A stretch of 64,000 nucleotides of DNA from Nematostella vectensis (Eukaryota > Cnidaria > Anthozoa > Actiniaria > Edwardsiidae): contig NC_064034.1 in assembly GCF_932526225.1 (NCBI RefSeq), forward strand, positions 9,115,387 to 9,179,386, read 5' to 3'. The position numbers and the translations under genes are program-made. The notes under the pieces are model-generated. The model had not been told where the DNA came from. It saw only the letters and a list, made by a program, of their open reading frames with translations, and ran no database searches. Below are positions 61,469-64,000 of this stretch, piece by piece (the first letter of the stretch is position 1; each line of letters starts with the position of its first letter).

Positions 61469-63078
61469 ATGGATGGATGTGCAAGAATATATTTGCTAAC
61501 TTGGATTGTCCTGCAGCAAAAGATAGTTTTTAGCAGCTATGTCGACGTGATTGTATCACAAGCCCGAGGACAAGATACTGCTAAATGTCATGAATCTAAT
61601 TCCACGCTTCCCTGCAAATCGATAGAGTATGCACTAGAAAGACTGCAAACTACCAGTGATGGGACCACTCTTAGAATCTTTGTCATGGACGAGATATATT
61701 GGATAAATAATTCCGTAATTATTCGACAGCCAAATCCAGACATAAATCTATTAATCACTAGCAGATATGACATAACATGGATGGAGTGTAATCGCACTGA
61801 CGCAGGGATAGATATTGGTCTCCGCACGCTCAACCTTTCAGCTTATAATGTGGAGTTCTCAAACATTGCTTTTAAGAACTGCGGTCCAGTCCGCGCTGCT
61901 GTGGTTCTTATATGGAACGCGCGTAATGTCTCATTTAATCATTGTGAATTTGTGGATAATACTCAAGCGGCGATCAACGCGTTTGACAGCACATTGACAG
62001 TTCACTCGTCTTCGTTTATACGGAATAGCTATAACGAGCGCGCAGGGCAGCCCTGGCCCGTGTTTGAGCCTGGTATTGTTTCCATGTCGGGGGCGATAGG
62101 GTATCTACTGAGGAACGCATATGGTCTCTCTTTGACAATTACCGAATCCTACTTCTATAATAACACTGCAGTCGTTCACGATGATGATTTCTACGTGTCT
62201 GCTGCCATGAATTATACACAGTATAGTGAAGATGGTGGCGCTATCCTGGTTATTCTAACCGGTGGTACCGCGAACTGCAGCGTCAGGCTGGACAGACTGA
62301 ACATCACGGAGAACTCGGCCACTTATGGGGCTGGGGTATTCATCGCGACGGGGGGTTATTCCAGAGACAACGAGTTCATCTTTACCAATGCTGCCCTTCA
62401 TCGTAACTGGGCATCACAGGCGGGTGGGGGTCTATGCATTGCGCAGTGGGATTACTCCTTCCAGTCTCGATTTATCTTCAGGAATATTACCATTATTGAA
62501 AACTTTAGTAGGCGGGGGGCGGGCGTAAACGCTTTCTTTATGAGCTTTTTTGGTGACACGGATAACGTGCTAGAATTCACTCGACTTCATGTGGAAGGAA
62601 ACTTCGCAAAATCATCTCCCGCGTTCCGTCTGACCTCCTCTCTCCCTTATGGTAACCCTCCCGACCTCGTTCCCGTTTTCACTAATTGTACCATCACGAA
62701 ACACGTGACCAACGCTCGTGAAGGGTGTACGTATCTCGCGCCAATCACCGCGCAGAGGATGAGCCTCACTTTCGTGGGTCGGAATGTCATCTCCCATAAT
62801 CATGGAGCGGGCGGGATGGACATCGAGTATGGACTCCTGCACGTGATCGGAGAACTCGTCATTGAGCATAACACGTGCCAGAATGCAGGTGCACTCAAGT
62901 TATGGGGTAGCCAGGTGGTGCTTCACCCCGGAAGCCATCTCGCGTTTTATCAAAACTTCGGTGGACTGGGAGGGGCTATTTCTTCCGAGACTTTTCCAAT
63001 AAATGAGGTTATTCATGAGTACAATGCCGACTGCCTTCTGACCTATTCCGAGAGCCTTGTTCCCCCATCAAAGTGGGA
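61469..63078 (+). CDS. Secreted beta-helix-type protein, exon 1
   Basis: The N-terminus has a signal-like hydrophobic segment (IYLLTWIVLQQKIVFSS), then RGQDTAKCHESNSTLPCKSIEYAL. Repeated short beta-strand units with N-x-S/T and Gly turns follow (SATYGAGVFIATGG, NWASQAGGGLCIA, FSRRGAGVNAF, QNAGALKLWG). The pattern is that of a right-handed parallel beta-helix resembling Pmp-like or pectate-lyase-like folds. Such extracellular proteins occur in large orphan families in cnidarians (memory). The exon ends ...SKWE with donor GAG-GTAAAT in phase 0. Function is unknown; an adhesion or matrix role would be a guess. Confidence 0.8.
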
Positions 63079-63091
63079 GGTAAATTACTCG

Positions 63092-63194
63092 TCACCCTTA
63101 TTATAATCATCATTATCATCATCATCAATATCATCATCATTATTATTATCATTATCATTATCATCATAAGTAGCATCTTCATCATTATTATTAA

Positions 63195-63260
<66 letters not shown>

Positions 63261-63594
63261 CATTATCATTATCATTATCATTATCATTATCATTGTCATT
63301 GTCATTGTCATTGTCATTGTCATTGTCATTGTCATTGTCATTGTCATTGTCATTGTCATTGTCATTGTCATTGTCATTGTCATTGTCATTGTCATTGTCA
63401 TTGTCATTGTCATTGTCATTGTCATTGTCATTGTCATTGTCATTGTCATTGTCATTGTCATTGTCATTGTCATTGTCATTGTCATTGTCATTGTCATTGT
63501 CATTGTCATTGTTATTGTTATTGTTATTGTTATTGTTATTGTCATTATTATTATCATTATCATTATTATTATTATCATCAACCCACATCATCAA
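63092..63594. repeat. Compound microsatellite in intron
   Basis: Blocks of ATC, ATT, ATTATC and about 36 copies of ATTGTC (about 63,290-63,510) end in ATT and ATC units. It occupies most of the 662-bp intron between the two exons. Confidence 0.95.
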
Positions 63595-63740
63595 CAAAAT
63601 GATCACCATTATCATCATCATCACATCAACATTATAATCATTGCATCCTAATTATAAACATCAATAGAATAATTGTTTTCATAAAAATGTAATAGCGAAC
63701 ATTCACAAATCGATTTCTGACAACACTTTTTCTCTTTTAG

Positions 63741-64000
63741 ACCAACGTGACATTCGTCGGGAACGGCGCAATGCTAAAAGGCGCCGCCATCTACGTATCC
63801 TCCCTCTCTTCGTGCTTGTGGGACGAGGAATGGCCGCACTATAACATCAGCAAGTCCCTACGATGGAACGACAAATTCTACTATCGGGATAACTACTTAA
63901 CAGGAAGAAATATGGAAAAGCGCTTGATAGGTCCTGAATACGATATAGCAACAGACACAGCGACTCTAAGGGGCAAGAGCGTCGACAAGTCACAGAGGGT
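63741..64000 (+). CDS. Secreted beta-helix-type protein, exon 2 (continues past window)
   Basis: TTTTTCTCTTTTAG precedes TNVTFVGNGAMLKGAAIYVS, which continues the beta-helix pattern of exon 1 in phase 0. SSLSSCLWDEEWPHYNISKS follows. The frame is open to the end of the window. Confidence 0.8.

Noticed and set aside
63073-63651. Ile/Val-, Ser/Leu-, Asn/Asp- and Met/Thr-repeat ORFs
   Set aside because: They are translations of the intronic microsatellite.

Overview
This is eukaryotic, most likely cnidarian (anthozoan) DNA. The evidence is a multi-exon large lipid-transfer-protein gene with GT-AG introns, a tandem array of tRNA-Asp genes with Pol III-style T runs, metazoan LTR and non-LTR retrotransposons, and a virus-like element whose proteins resemble ones I recall as dispersed in coral, anemone and Hydra genomes. 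That last comparison is from memory and was not searched.

Layout. (1) 1-about 11,000: the right part of an intronless, gene-dense virus-like element whose left end lies outside the window. Nine complete genes and one partial gene run rightward: packaging ATPase, several small membrane proteins, a minor-capsid-like beta protein, and a conserved 504-aa protein. Five genes run leftward: an 86-aa membrane protein, a TFIIB-like factor, an ankyrin-type protein, a related 202-aa protein, and a five-unit zinc-repeat protein. The two sets converge near 6.6-6.8 kb. Nearly every gene has a TTTAAA(G)-type box about 25-40 nt before an A/T-rich start context (AATAA-ATG). An 18-bp palindromic unit is scattered through and between genes. 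The right end carries a nine-copy repeat built from CACGTGAC and TGATTGACAG motifs.
(2) 11,079-15,935: 29 tandem units of about 171 bp, each with a tRNA-Asp(GTC) gene or decayed copy. Only the copy at 11,930 is fully canonical.
(3) 17,300-18,508: an intronless CTDSPL2-like phosphatase gene.
(4) 24,721-46,952, minus strand: a 21-exon apolipophorin/ApoB-type lipoprotein gene. I reconstructed it splice site by splice site with all phases consistent (about 4,864 aa). It has one 9-kb exon, N-glycosylation-rich repeats, a furin-like site, and C-terminal VWD and VWA domains.
(5) 50,432-59,332: a decayed Ty3/gypsy element on the minus strand with 199-bp LTRs and a CATG target duplication. It has been invaded by two non-LTR elements.
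(6) 61,469-64,000: the first two exons of a secreted beta-helix-type protein, with a long compound microsatellite in the intron.

How the parts fit. In the virus-like element, the leftward genes look regulatory (TFIIB-like factor, ankyrin and zinc proteins) and start beside the enhancer-like repeat. The rightward genes look like packaging, capsid and membrane proteins. This suggests early and late programmes read through related promoter boxes. That division is inferred from gene content and motifs; no expression is visible here.
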